Part shown: positions 1 to 6,233 of the stretch, piece after piece | How the letters are laid out: every line of letters begins with the position of its first letter | Numbering within the stretch: the stretch's first letter is position 1 | DNA from: JAMIFN01 sp964608575 | GTDB taxonomy: Bacteria; Pseudomonadota; Gammaproteobacteria; Burkholderiales; Burkholderiaceae_C | Assembly (NCBI GenBank): GCA_964608575.1 | Contig: CAZSPW010000065.1 | Coordinates: 1 to 10,548 of the forward strand | Reading direction: 5' to 3' | Length of the DNA: 10,548 nucleotides | The notes under the pieces: model-generated | Seen by the model: the letters and a program-made list of their open reading frames with translations, nothing else | Databases searched by the model: none | What the model was told of the DNA's origin: nothing | Translations under genes and position numbers: made by a program

Positions 1-5
1 GCCGC

Positions 6-2192
6 TTACGCCGCCAAACGGCTCAAATCCGCCACGCGATTCATGGCGATATGCAGGGTTTTCAAGAGGCCCAAGCGGTTCAGGCGCACATCGGTGGCTT
101 CGGCGTTGACCATGACATCGTCAAAGAAAGCATCTACGGGCGCACGCAAGGCGGCCAGCGTTTGCAAGCTGGTGGTGTATTGCCCTGCCTCAAACTGCGC
201 GCCGCTTTCGGGCAGGATTTTTTGCAGGGCCTCAAACAGGTCTTTTTCTGCATCTTCAGCCAGCAAAGCGGGGTTGATATGGGCATCGACCGCACCTTCG
301 ACCTCGGCCTTTTTCAAGATATTGCCGATGCGCTTGTTGGCTGCAGCCAGCGCAGGCGCTTCGGGCAATTGCGCAAAAGCAGCCACGGCTTCTAGGCGGG
401 CGGGAATGGTGTTCCAGCTTGCGCCTTGCTCTTTGCTCAAGGCCAGCACTGCGTCCACGCTTTGCGCGGCGTGGCCAGCTTCGCGCAGATAGCCCGCCAT
501 GCGTTCATCCATAAATTGCAGCAACTTGGCATTGCTGACAGCGGCATCTGGCAACAAAGCGCCAAAGCTGGCTGCCGCTTGGCGCAAGAGCGCAGGCATA
601 TCCAGCGGCAGGGCTTTTTCCACCACCATGCGCACCACGCCCAGGGCGTGACGGCGCAGGGCAAAGGGGTCTTTATCGCCCGTGGGCAGATTGCCTATGC
701 CGAACATACCGACCAAGGTTTCCAGCTTGTCGGCCAGCGCCAGCACGGTGCCGGTGTGGTTGCGCGGCAGCGCGTCGCCCGCAAAACGCGGTTTGTAATG
801 GTCTTCAATGGCAATGGCGACACCATCCCTCAAACCTTCGTGGCGGGCGTAATACGCGCCCATGATGCCTTGCAATTCGGGGAATTCGCCCACCATATCG
901 GTGAGCAAATCGGTTTTGGCCAAACGGGCGGCTTGCTGCGCTTTGTTGTTCAGCACATCGAATTCGTCTTTGGCTTCCACGCTGTAAGGCGTTTGCGCCA
1001 AACGCAGTTGTTCGACGATGGCGTGGGCAATGGCAGCCACGCGCTCGCTGCGCTCGGCCTGTGTGCCCAGTTTGTTGTGATAGACCACTTTGGCCAGCGC
1101 GGGGATGCGGCTTTCCAAGGTTTTTTTGCGGTCTTGGTCAAAAAAGAATTTGGCATCGGCCAAGCGCGGGCGCACCACGCGTTCATTGCCCTGCACCACC
1201 GCAGAGGCATCAGCCGGGTTGATATTGCTAACGACCAAAAAGCGGTTAGTCAGTTTGCCAGCAGCATCCAGCAGGGGGAAGTATTTTTGATTGGCCTTCA
1301 TGGTCAGAATCAAACATTCCTGCGGCACGGCCAAAAATTCTTTTTCAAATTCGCAAATCAGCACATGGGGGCGTTCGACCAAGGCGGTCACCTCATCCAG
1401 CAAAGCCTCGTCTTGCAGGGGCTGGCAGCCACCGCCAACCTTGGCCGCTGCGGCTTGTAACTGCTGTTGAATCTCGGCCTTGCGTTCGGCAAAACTGGCC
1501 ATCACCGCGCCTTCAATCTGCAATTGTTGGGCGTAGTGGTCGGCGTCGATGATGTGCAGCTCATCCATCATGGCTTCAAAACGGTGGCCGCGTGTGCTTT
1601 TGCCCGCCTGCAAACCTAGGGCGGAAACAGGCACTACGGCGCCGCCATGCAGGGCGATCAAGCCGTGCGCGGGGCGCACAAATTGCACACTGCTCCAGCC
1701 CGGTAGCTCGCAGCCAGTGTGCAGCTGATAAGTCATCACTTTAGGAATGGGCAGCTTGGCAATGGCTTCGTCCAAGGCTTTTTGCAAACCCACGAGCAGC
1801 GTAGCGCCAGTTTCTACCGTGTCTAAAAACAGCGCCTCGGCTTTGCCGTCTTGCTGCTTTTTCAAGCTGGCAGCGGCGCTAGCGTCCAGCCCCAGGGCTT
1901 GCAGTTTTTTCAGCAAGGCGCCGCTGGGATTGCCATCTTTGTCTAAGCCCACGGCCACGGGCATCAATTTGATTTGCACGGCTTTGTCTTGCGCTTTGCC
2001 CGCTACTGCCGTGATGTGCGCGGCCAAACGGCGCGGCGTGGCATAGGGCGTGATCGTCGCATCGGCGCTGGCTAGGCCTTGCGCTTGCAGGCTGGCGGCC
2101 AAGGTTTGTGCAAAAGCCGCGCCCAATTTAGGCAGGGCTTTGGGGGGCAGCTCTTCAACTAAGAGTTCAACGAGGAGGTTTTGCGTGCTCAT
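6..2192 (-). CDS. glyS: Glycyl-tRNA synthetase beta subunit
   Basis: This 728-residue protein is the beta subunit of the bacterial alpha2beta2 glycyl-tRNA synthetase, the cytoplasmic enzyme that charges tRNA-Gly; the beta chain carries most of the tRNA-recognition surface. Visible family landmarks are the N-terminal LLVELLVEELPPKAL block (about residues 6-20), TPRRLA (52-57), STRGHRF (199-205), PQECLILTMKANQKYFPL (290-307), VYHNKLGTQAERS (370-382), the ARLAKTDLLTDMVGEFPELQG stretch from about 422, and NLPTGDKDPFALRRHALG (501-518). A DALR-type anticodon-binding region should occupy the C-terminal 100 or so residues. The length is slightly above the roughly 690 residues of E. coli GlyS. The ATG start is followed directly by the conserved N-terminus, although no strong Shine-Dalgarno precedes it. 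It lies 101 bp downstream of glyQ in the same direction, and that spacer carries a dispersed repeat. The stop TAA is five bases from the window edge. Confidence 0.97.
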   Translation of the reverse strand: MSTQNLLVELLVEELPPKALPKLGAAFAQTLAASLQAQGLASADATITPYATPRRLAAHITAVAGKAQDKAVQIKLMPVAVGLDKDGNPSGALLKKLQALGLDASAAASLKKQQDGKAEALFLDTVETGATLLVGLQKALDEAIAKLPIPKVMTYQLHTGCELPGWSSVQFVRPAHGLIALHGGAVVPVSALGLQAGKSTRGHRFEAMMDELHIIDADHYAQQLQIEGAVMASFAERKAEIQQQLQAAAAKVGGGCQPLQDEALLDEVTALVERPHVLICEFEKEFLAVPQECLILTMKANQKYFPLLDAAGKLTNRFLVVSNINPADASAVVQGNERVVRPRLADAKFFFDQDRKKTLESRIPALAKVVYHNKLGTQAERSERVAAIAHAIVEQLRLAQTPYSVEAKDEFDVLNNKAQQAARLAKTDLLTDMVGEFPELQGIMGAYYARHEGLRDGVAIAIEDHYKPRFAGDALPRNHTGTVLALADKLETLVGMFGIGNLPTGDKDPFALRRHALGVVRMVVEKALPLDMPALLRQAAASFGALLPDAAVSNAKLLQFMDERMAGYLREAGHAAQSVDAVLALSKEQGASWNTIPARLEAVAAFAQLPEAPALAAANKRIGNILKKAEVEGAVDAHINPALLAEDAEKDLFEALQKILPESGAQFEAGQYTTSLQTLAALRAPVDAFFDDVMVNAEATDVRLNRLGLLKTLHIAMNRVADLSRLAA

Positions 2193-2211
2193 GGGGGTGT
2201 TCTTTTACTTT

Positions 2212-2274
2212 TAAAACAATAGCTACTCAGGCAGGTTTTACGGCTTAAAATGCCTAAATCATGCTTAAAAATGG
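2212..2274 (-). repeat. Dispersed intergenic repeat, copy 1 (glyQ-glyS spacer)
   Basis: Read on the minus strand, this stretch matches 9916-9978 of the plus strand at about 54 of 63 positions without gaps. Shared blocks include CCATTTTT, GGCATTTT, AGCCGTAAAA, CTGCCTG and AGCTATT. Each copy can form an imperfect hairpin: here the minus-strand GGCATTTT (2254-2247) pairs with AAAA and TGCC (within 2239-2230), leaving a 2-nt bulge. It fills most of the spacer between the glyQ stop and the glyS start and ends about 20 nt before the glyS ATG. Its function is unknown; it could be a mobile miniature repeat or a conserved promoter or leader element. Confidence 0.8.
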
Positions 2275-2293
2275 CGTGGGTATGCACGAAGCC

Positions 2294-3223
2294 TTAAGCA
2301 CCGGCTTTTTCGCCTTGTTTTTCTTTAGCCGCGGGCATTTGCGCCACCCATTCGCGTGGCGCCATAGGAAAGCCTAAGCGTTCGCGCGATTCGTAATAGC
2401 TTTGCGCTACAGCGCGCGCCAGATTGCGGATGCGGCCAATATAGGCGGCGCGTTCAGTCACGCTGATGGCTCCACGGGCATCGAGCAAATTGAAAGTGTG
2501 CGCGGCTTTCAAGACTTGCTCATAGGCTGGCAGCGCCAGTTGCTCGACCATCAAATGCTGGGCTTGCTTTTCGTGTGCGCCAAAGGCGGTGAAGAGAAAG
2601 TCGGCGTCGGCGTGTTCAAAGTTGTAGGCCGATTGCTCTTGTTCATTTTGCAAATAAACATCGCCGTAGCTGAGGTTTTCCGTCCACTTCAGGTCGTACA
2701 CATTTTCTACGCCCTGCAGGTACATGGCTAGGCGCTCCAGCCCATAGGTGATTTCGCCCGTCAGTGGCTTGCAGTCTATGCCGCCGACTTGCTGGAAGTA
2801 AGTGAACTGCGTCACCTCCATGCCGTTGAGCCAGACTTCCCAGCCCAGCCCCCAAGCGCCCAGCGTGGGGTTTTCCCAATCGTCTTCGACAAAGCGAATA
2901 TCGTTTTTCTTCAGGTCAAAGCCCAGGGCTTCCAAGCTGCCTAAATACAGCTCCAAGATATTTGCCGGCGCGGGCTTGAGCACGACCTGGAATTGGTAGT
3001 AATGCTGCAGGCGATTGGGGTTTTCGCCATAGCGCCCGTCTTTGGGGCGGCGACTGGGTTGCACATAGGCAGCCTTCCAAGGCTCAGGCCCTATGGCGCG
3101 CAAAAAAGTGGCCGTGTGGCTGGTGCCCGCCCCTACTTCCATATCGTAAGGCTGCAACAGGGCGCAGCCTTGGTCTGCCCAGTATTGTTGGAGTTTGAGG
3201 ATGATTTGCTGAAAAGTGAGCAT
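2294..3223 (-). CDS. glyQ: Glycyl-tRNA synthetase alpha subunit
   Basis: This 309-residue class II aminoacyl-tRNA synthetase subunit forms glycyl-adenylate and pairs with GlyS. The sequence is unmistakable: it opens with MLTFQQIILKLQQYWADQGC, has the class II motif 2 region around YVQPSRRPKDGRYGENPNR (about 53-71), the WLNGMEVTQFTYFQQVGG block, and the motif 3-like GEITYGLERLAMYLQG (about 157-172). The length is close to the roughly 303 residues of E. coli GlyQ; the extra residues are a charged tail rich in Lys, Glu and Ala after the conserved PREWV. The ATG gives the expected N-terminus, but no clear Shine-Dalgarno is present. It is first in a leftward glyQ-glyS unit and is divergent from the hydrolase gene, with 54 bp between the two start codons in which I could not assign a convincing promoter. 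Confidence 0.98.
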   Translation of the reverse strand: MLTFQQIILKLQQYWADQGCALLQPYDMEVGAGTSHTATFLRAIGPEPWKAAYVQPSRRPKDGRYGENPNRLQHYYQFQVVLKPAPANILELYLGSLEALGFDLKKNDIRFVEDDWENPTLGAWGLGWEVWLNGMEVTQFTYFQQVGGIDCKPLTGEITYGLERLAMYLQGVENVYDLKWTENLSYGDVYLQNEQEQSAYNFEHADADFLFTAFGAHEKQAQHLMVEQLALPAYEQVLKAAHTFNLLDARGAISVTERAAYIGRIRNLARAVAQSYYESRERLGFPMAPREWVAQMPAAKEKQGEKAGA

Positions 3224-3277
3224 GGGAGCGTGGCTTTGCTTGTTAGTGTGTGAGGCTTGTGCTTGAATAGCAGCACT

Positions 3278-4237
3278 ATGACTGATTTTACCCGTGCCTC
3301 ATCCGTAGAACAGCCCAGCGGCCACAGTGTGTTGTGCCCCGCGCAAACTGCCTTGGGCGTGCCTGAACACCGTATGCACTATTGGGAATGGATACCCCAG
3401 TCTGGCCGCCCTGCCTGCCAGATTTTGTTTTGCGTGCATGGCCTCTCGCGTCAAGGTTTGGATTTTGCGGCGCTGGCTGAATACCTCACCGCGCGGCACG
3501 ATGTACTGGTGATTGCGCCCGATGTGGCAGGGCGCGGCCATAGTGACAAACTGGCAAATCCCCTGCACTACCACGCAGGCGTGTACGCGGGCGATATGCA
3601 ATATTTGATTGCGCAAGTGCAAGATGCACTGCCTAAGCGACTGCCGCTGACTTGGCTGGGCACCAGTATGGGCGGTCTGATCGCTATGGCAGCATTGGCC
3701 AGCCACGCACAGGTTTGCGACAAACTGATTTTGAACGATGTGGCGCCGCGCTTGGAATGGGAGGGGCTGGCGCGCATACGCGATTACATCGGCGCAAACC
3801 CTCATTTCGCTACCAAACAAGAGGGCTTGGATTATTGCAAGGCACTTTCGGCCTCGTTCGGACAACTGAGCGAAGAAGAATGGCTGCGCCTGAACACACC
3901 CCAACTGCGCCAACGCTGCGCCGGCGATGGCTGCGACCCGCAACGCCCTTGGCACTTACATTACGATCCGCAAATTGCGACACTGGCTAAAGCCGTTACA
4001 CCCGAATTGCTGGCACAACAAGAGCCTTTGGCTTGGGGGGTGTACGACAGTTTGGATCAGCCTACCTTGCTGCTGCGTGGGGCAGAGTCGGATTTGATCA
4101 GCATGGCTACGGCCTTGGAGATGCAAGAGCGCGGCCCCCAAGCACAGGTTTACACGGTGCAGCACTGCGGCCACGCACCTGCGCTGCAGGACTTGGCGCA
4201 AATCCAAGTTATTGAAAATTTTTTGCTGCAAAGCTGA
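3278..4237 (+). CDS. Alpha/beta-hydrolase fold protein
   Basis: This 319-residue protein is a probable soluble serine hydrolase of the alpha/beta-hydrolase superfamily; its substrate cannot be read from the sequence. It shows the oxyanion-hole CVHGLSRQG (about 52-60), the DVAGRGHSDK loop (82-91), the nucleophile elbow GTSMGG with Ser130, a probable catalytic acid Asp272 in RGAESDL, and a catalytic His299 in QHCGHAPAL, in the canonical order Ser-Asp-His. No signal peptide or membrane segment is apparent. The frame is open back to a TTG at 3257, but the ATG at 3278 is the more natural start and loses no conserved residues; neither has a strong Shine-Dalgarno. The gene is divergent from glyQ and ends 35 bp before tRNA-Leu. 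The family includes esterases, C-C bond hydrolases and haloperoxidase-like enzymes, so no specific reaction is assigned. Confidence 0.93.
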   Translation: MTDFTRASSVEQPSGHSVLCPAQTALGVPEHRMHYWEWIPQSGRPACQILFCVHGLSRQGLDFAALAEYLTARHDVLVIAPDVAGRGHSDKLANPLHYHAGVYAGDMQYLIAQVQDALPKRLPLTWLGTSMGGLIAMAALASHAQVCDKLILNDVAPRLEWEGLARIRDYIGANPHFATKQEGLDYCKALSASFGQLSEEEWLRLNTPQLRQRCAGDGCDPQRPWHLHYDPQIATLAKAVTPELLAQQEPLAWGVYDSLDQPTLLLRGAESDLISMATALEMQERGPQAQVYTVQHCGHAPALQDLAQIQVIENFLLQS

Positions 4238-4250
4238 AGAAATACTAGGC

Positions 4251-4256
4251 TACAAT
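4251..4256 (+). promoter_or_regulatory. Probable -10 box of the tRNA-Leu promoter
   Basis: TACAAT lies 16 nt before the first base of the tRNA, in a GGC-TACAAT-CGCGG context. A transcript starting about 7 nt downstream would have a leader of roughly 10 nt, as is common for tRNA genes. No good -35 is seen at 16-18 bp; the nearest TTG-rich hexamer, TTGCTG at 4223-4228, is 22 bp away and overlaps the end of the hydrolase gene. Confidence 0.4.
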
Positions 4257-4272
4257 CGCGGCTCTTTGCACT

Positions 4273-4366
4273 GCCCGAGTGGTGAAATTGGTAGACACTG
4301 CGGACTTAAAATCCGCCGCTTTCCTGAATAAGGGGCGTGCCGGTTCGATTCCGGCCTCGGGCACCA
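4273..4366 (+). tRNA. tRNA-Leu (anticodon UAA)
   Basis: The acceptor arms GCCCGAG (4273-4279) and CTCGGGC (4356-4362) pair perfectly, followed by discriminator A and an encoded CCA. The D-arm contains TGGTAGACAC. The anticodon stem GCGGA/TCCGC encloses the loop CTTAAAA, giving anticodon UAA, which reads UUA and UUG leucine codons. The T-arm is GCCGG-TTCGATT-CCGGC. A long class II variable arm (4317-4338) confirms leucine rather than a class I tRNA. At 22 nt it is longer than the 15 nt of the E. coli Leu(UAA) tRNA and can fold as CGCT...CC / GG..GGCG around a TGAATAA loop. The gene has its own terminator and lies in the same direction as its neighbours on both sides. Confidence 0.97.
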
Positions 4367-4377
4367 AAAACATATCT

Positions 4378-4405
4378 ATAGACCTCTTCTGAGGTCTATT
4401 TTTTT
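4378..4405 (+). terminator. Rho-independent terminator of tRNA-Leu
   Basis: A perfect 9-bp stem, ATAGACCTC (4378-4386) with GAGGTCTAT (4391-4399), closes a TTCT tetraloop and runs directly into a tract of seven T residues (4399-4405). It begins 11 nt after the encoded CCA, so it should define the 3' end of the tRNA precursor and insulate the oxidoreductase gene downstream. Confidence 0.92.
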
Positions 4406-4438
4406 GTGTTTTTTTTGCACTTTTATCCGCACCCGCCT

Positions 4439-4454
4439 GCTGTCCAAGGACAGC
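4439..4454 (+). promoter_or_regulatory. Perfect 16-bp inverted repeat, candidate operator
   Basis: GCTGTCC-AA-GGACAGC is a perfect dyad of two 7-bp arms with a 2-bp centre, 54 bp upstream of the GTG of the dihydrolipoamide dehydrogenase-like gene and downstream of the tRNA terminator. The position fits a repressor or activator site in that gene's control region, or a leader hairpin. No flanking promoter is convincing. A dyad of this size is expected less than once by chance in a window this long for one fixed spacer, so the support is mostly positional. Confidence 0.35.
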
Positions 4455-4495
4455 GTCCACCTTATCATTGCCCGACAAACCAATATCGTGCAGAT

Positions 4496-4501
4496 AAGGA
4501 G
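4496..4501 (+). promoter_or_regulatory. Shine-Dalgarno fixing a GTG start
   Basis: AAGGAG lies 7 nt before the GTG at 4509. It is the clearest ribosome-binding site in the window and decides the start of the following oxidoreductase, whose frame is otherwise open back to a TTG at 4404 inside the tRNA terminator's T-tract. Confidence 0.85.
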
Positions 4502-4508
4502 TTTCGCT

Positions 4509-5945
4509 GTGAAAAATCACTACCGCTTGGCCATCATAGGCGCAGGTTCAGCAGGTTTAGCTGCGCTGAAGTATGCCCAGCGCCACACTGACGATATCGT
4601 TTTGATCAACGCAGGCGCATATGGCACCACTTGCGCCCGCGTGGGCTGTATGCCGTCTAAAGTTTTGCTGGCTCCTGCGCACGCCTTGGCACATGCGCGG
4701 GCTTTAGAAGCCCTAGATGCTGGCTTAAAGGGCAGTCAAAACCTGCAAGTTGATATCCCTGCGGTGCTGAAGCATGTACGGCGCTTGCGCGACCGTTTTA
4801 CCCTAGGCAGTGTGGATACGGCTTTTGATTTAGGGCAACACAATATCCCCGGTTCTGCGCGTTTATTAGATGCCAACACCATAGAGCTAGCCGACAGGCG
4901 CATCCATGCCGAACGCATCATCATTGCCACAGGCAGTAGCCCCGTGCTGCCTGATGCTTGGCAGGCGTTGGGGCGTCGCGTGCTGACTTCAGACGATTTG
5001 TTTGAGCAAGAGCATCTAGGCCAGCGCGTAGCAGTTGTGGGCTTGGGTGCTATTGGTGCAGAACTAGGCCAAGCCTTGGCTATGCTGGGTTTGGATGTGC
5101 ATGGTTTTAGCAGTTCGGCACAAATCTGCGGCATTAGCGACCCCGTCGTAGCCGATGCACAGCTAAACGCTATGCAAAAACATATGCGCATCAGCACGGG
5201 CGTCAAAATTGAATTGGCTGCTTTGGGTGAGAACGCAGTACAAGTGCGTGCGGGCGATCAGGTTTATGCAGTGGATTGGGTACTGGCCGCCATAGGCCGC
5301 AGGCCAAATGTGACAGGTCTGGGTTTAGAAAATTTAGGCATGGAACTGGATCGCCGCGGCTTGCCGCCGATTAACCCCCGCACCTTGCAAGTGGGCGATT
5401 TGCCGATTTATTTTGCGGGCGATGTGAATGGCTTGCACCCCATCTTGCACGAAGCCGCTGATGATGGCCGCCTAGCCGCGCACCACGCTTTATATGGGGA
5501 TTCTTCTTGCGTCCATCGGCGCACGCCCATGGGTGTGGTCTTTACCGAGCCGAACGCAGCCTATGCCGGCAAGCGCTGGCAAGAGTTAAGCGCAAGCCCA
5601 GTTGTCGTGGGCGAGGTGAATTTTGCGCGCCAAGGCCGATCCGTGACCATGGGGCGCAATGCTGGGTATTTGCGTTTGTATGTGGACCCTGCCACCACCA
5701 AATTGCTAGGGGCTGAGTTGGCTGCCCCCGACGGCGAACATATCGCGCATTTGCTGGCTTGGGCGATTCAGCAAGATATGGGCGTAGATGATTTACTGCA
5801 AATGCCTTTTTATCACCCCGTGGTGGAAGAGGGGCTGCGCAGCGCCTTGCAACACGCCCGCCGCCAGCTGAGCCAAGAACGCCCGCTGCTGGATTTACCT
5901 CTGTGTCAACCTGCGCCTACTTGGGCAACGGGCGCGGACGATTAA
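4509..5945 (+). CDS. Dihydrolipoamide dehydrogenase-like flavoprotein disulfide reductase
   Basis: This 478-residue protein is a cytoplasmic FAD enzyme of the class I pyridine nucleotide-disulfide oxidoreductase family (dihydrolipoyl dehydrogenase, mercuric reductase, glutathione reductase). Landmarks in order are the FAD dinucleotide fold AIIGAGSAGLAA (8-19), the redox pair Cys42 and Cys47 in TTCARVGCMPSK, IIIATGSSP, the NAD(P) fold VVGLGAIGAELGQ (176-188), the second FAD motif YFAGDVNG (301-308), and the C-terminal interface dyad His436-Glu441 in YHPVVEEG. The end of the second NAD(P)-fold strand reads VHGFSSS, without the acidic residue typical of NAD-preferring enzymes, so cofactor preference is open. 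It starts at GTG behind a strong ribosome site. No E1, E2 or glycine-cleavage gene is adjacent, so it is probably not the dedicated E3 of a 2-oxoacid dehydrogenase complex; lipoamide or another disulfide is a possible substrate. The short C-terminal tail is rich in Pro, Leu and Ala. Confidence 0.93.
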   Translation: MKNHYRLAIIGAGSAGLAALKYAQRHTDDIVLINAGAYGTTCARVGCMPSKVLLAPAHALAHARALEALDAGLKGSQNLQVDIPAVLKHVRRLRDRFTLGSVDTAFDLGQHNIPGSARLLDANTIELADRRIHAERIIIATGSSPVLPDAWQALGRRVLTSDDLFEQEHLGQRVAVVGLGAIGAELGQALAMLGLDVHGFSSSAQICGISDPVVADAQLNAMQKHMRISTGVKIELAALGENAVQVRAGDQVYAVDWVLAAIGRRPNVTGLGLENLGMELDRRGLPPINPRTLQVGDLPIYFAGDVNGLHPILHEAADDGRLAAHHALYGDSSCVHRRTPMGVVFTEPNAAYAGKRWQELSASPVVVGEVNFARQGRSVTMGRNAGYLRLYVDPATTKLLGAELAAPDGEHIAHLLAWAIQQDMGVDDLLQMPFYHPVVEEGLRSALQHARRQLSQERPLLDLPLCQPAPTWATGADD

Positions 5946-5968
5946 TTCAGCCCACATAAGCGATGCAC

Positions 5969-5993
5969 AAAAAAGGCCCCGGCTAAACGGGGC
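5969..5993 (-). terminator. Rho-independent terminator reading leftward (serA transcript)
   Basis: On the minus strand a GCCCCG / CGGGGC stem (5993-5988 with 5981-5976) encloses a TTTAGC loop and is followed by one C pair-neighbour and TTTTTT (5974-5969). The T-tract is present only for leftward transcription, so it suits serA rather than the oxidoreductase, whose stop is 31 bp to its left. A serA message ending here would carry the whole 9-bp tandem repeat in its 3' untranslated region. The hairpin could still affect the end of the rightward message. Confidence 0.75.
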
Positions 5994-6004
5994 TGGTTGC
6001 CTGG

Positions 6005-6219
6005 GCTGGTGGAGCTGGTGGAGCTGGTGGAGCTGGTGGAGCTGGTGGAGCTGGTGGAGCTGGTGGAGNNNNNNNNNNNNNNNNNNNNNNNNNNNNNNNN
6101 NNNNNNNNNNNNNNNNNNNNNNNNNNNNNNNNNNNNNNNNNNNNNNNNNNNNNNNNNNNNNNNNNNNNTGGTGGAGCTGGTGGAGCTGGTGGAGCTGGTG
6201 GAGCTGGCGGAGCTGGCGG
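6005..6219 (+). repeat. 9-bp tandem repeat (minisatellite) of Chi-type octamers
   Basis: The unit is GCTGGTGGA. Seven consecutive perfect units begin at 6005, 6014, 6023, 6032, 6041, 6050 and 6059. After the assembly gap come a truncated unit, three perfect ones at 6176, 6185 and 6194, and two variants at 6203 and 6212 with GCTGGCGG. Each perfect unit holds GCTGGTGG, identical to the E. coli RecBCD Chi octamer, all on the plus strand. The right-hand copies are in 9-bp phase with the left-hand ones across the 100 N; if the gap length were real the array would hold 24 units, but the phase match has a 1-in-9 chance of being luck. The array lies between two convergent genes, directly after the serA stop. 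Open frames through it (Val-Glu-Leu, Pro-Pro-Ala) are repeat artefacts. Confidence 0.95.
6069..6168. other. Assembly gap of 100 N
   Basis: Exactly 100 undetermined bases interrupt the tandem repeat, with the same 9-bp unit on both sides. A round 100 is a common placeholder for a gap of unknown size, so the true array length is unknown and may vary between isolates. Confidence 0.98.
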
Positions 6220-6233
6220 AGCTTTGAGCAAGC

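Noticed and set aside
426..1460. A 344-codon open frame on the plus strand opposite glyS
   Set aside because: It is an antisense shadow of glyS: composition rich in His, Gln and Ala/Phe without domain features, while the minus-strand frame matches a conserved synthetase throughout.
3257..3277. Upstream TTG start for the alpha/beta hydrolase
   Set aside because: It adds only seven residues, has no ribosome site and adds no conserved sequence; the ATG at 3278 is preferred. The same reasoning rejects TTG at 7655 for the FAD oxidase.
4404..4508. N-terminal extension of the dihydrolipoamide dehydrogenase-like protein
   Set aside because: It would start within the tRNA terminator's T-tract, while the GTG at 4509 has AAGGAG at proper spacing and opens directly into the FAD fold.
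4245..4520. A 91-codon minus-strand frame containing EAGIEPARP and RKAADFKSA
   Set aside because: These are the well-known false peptides from translating the antisense of a tRNA-Leu; the region is the tRNA and its terminator.
6005..6219. CRISPR array
   Set aside because: The 9-bp units are directly adjacent with no spacers, and no cas genes are present.
5983..6231. Open frames giving Pro-Pro-Ala and Val-Glu-Leu repeat proteins on opposite strands
   Set aside because: A 9-bp repeat without stops leaves frames open automatically. They cross the assembly gap, have no ribosome site, and are not in frame with serA or the oxidoreductase.
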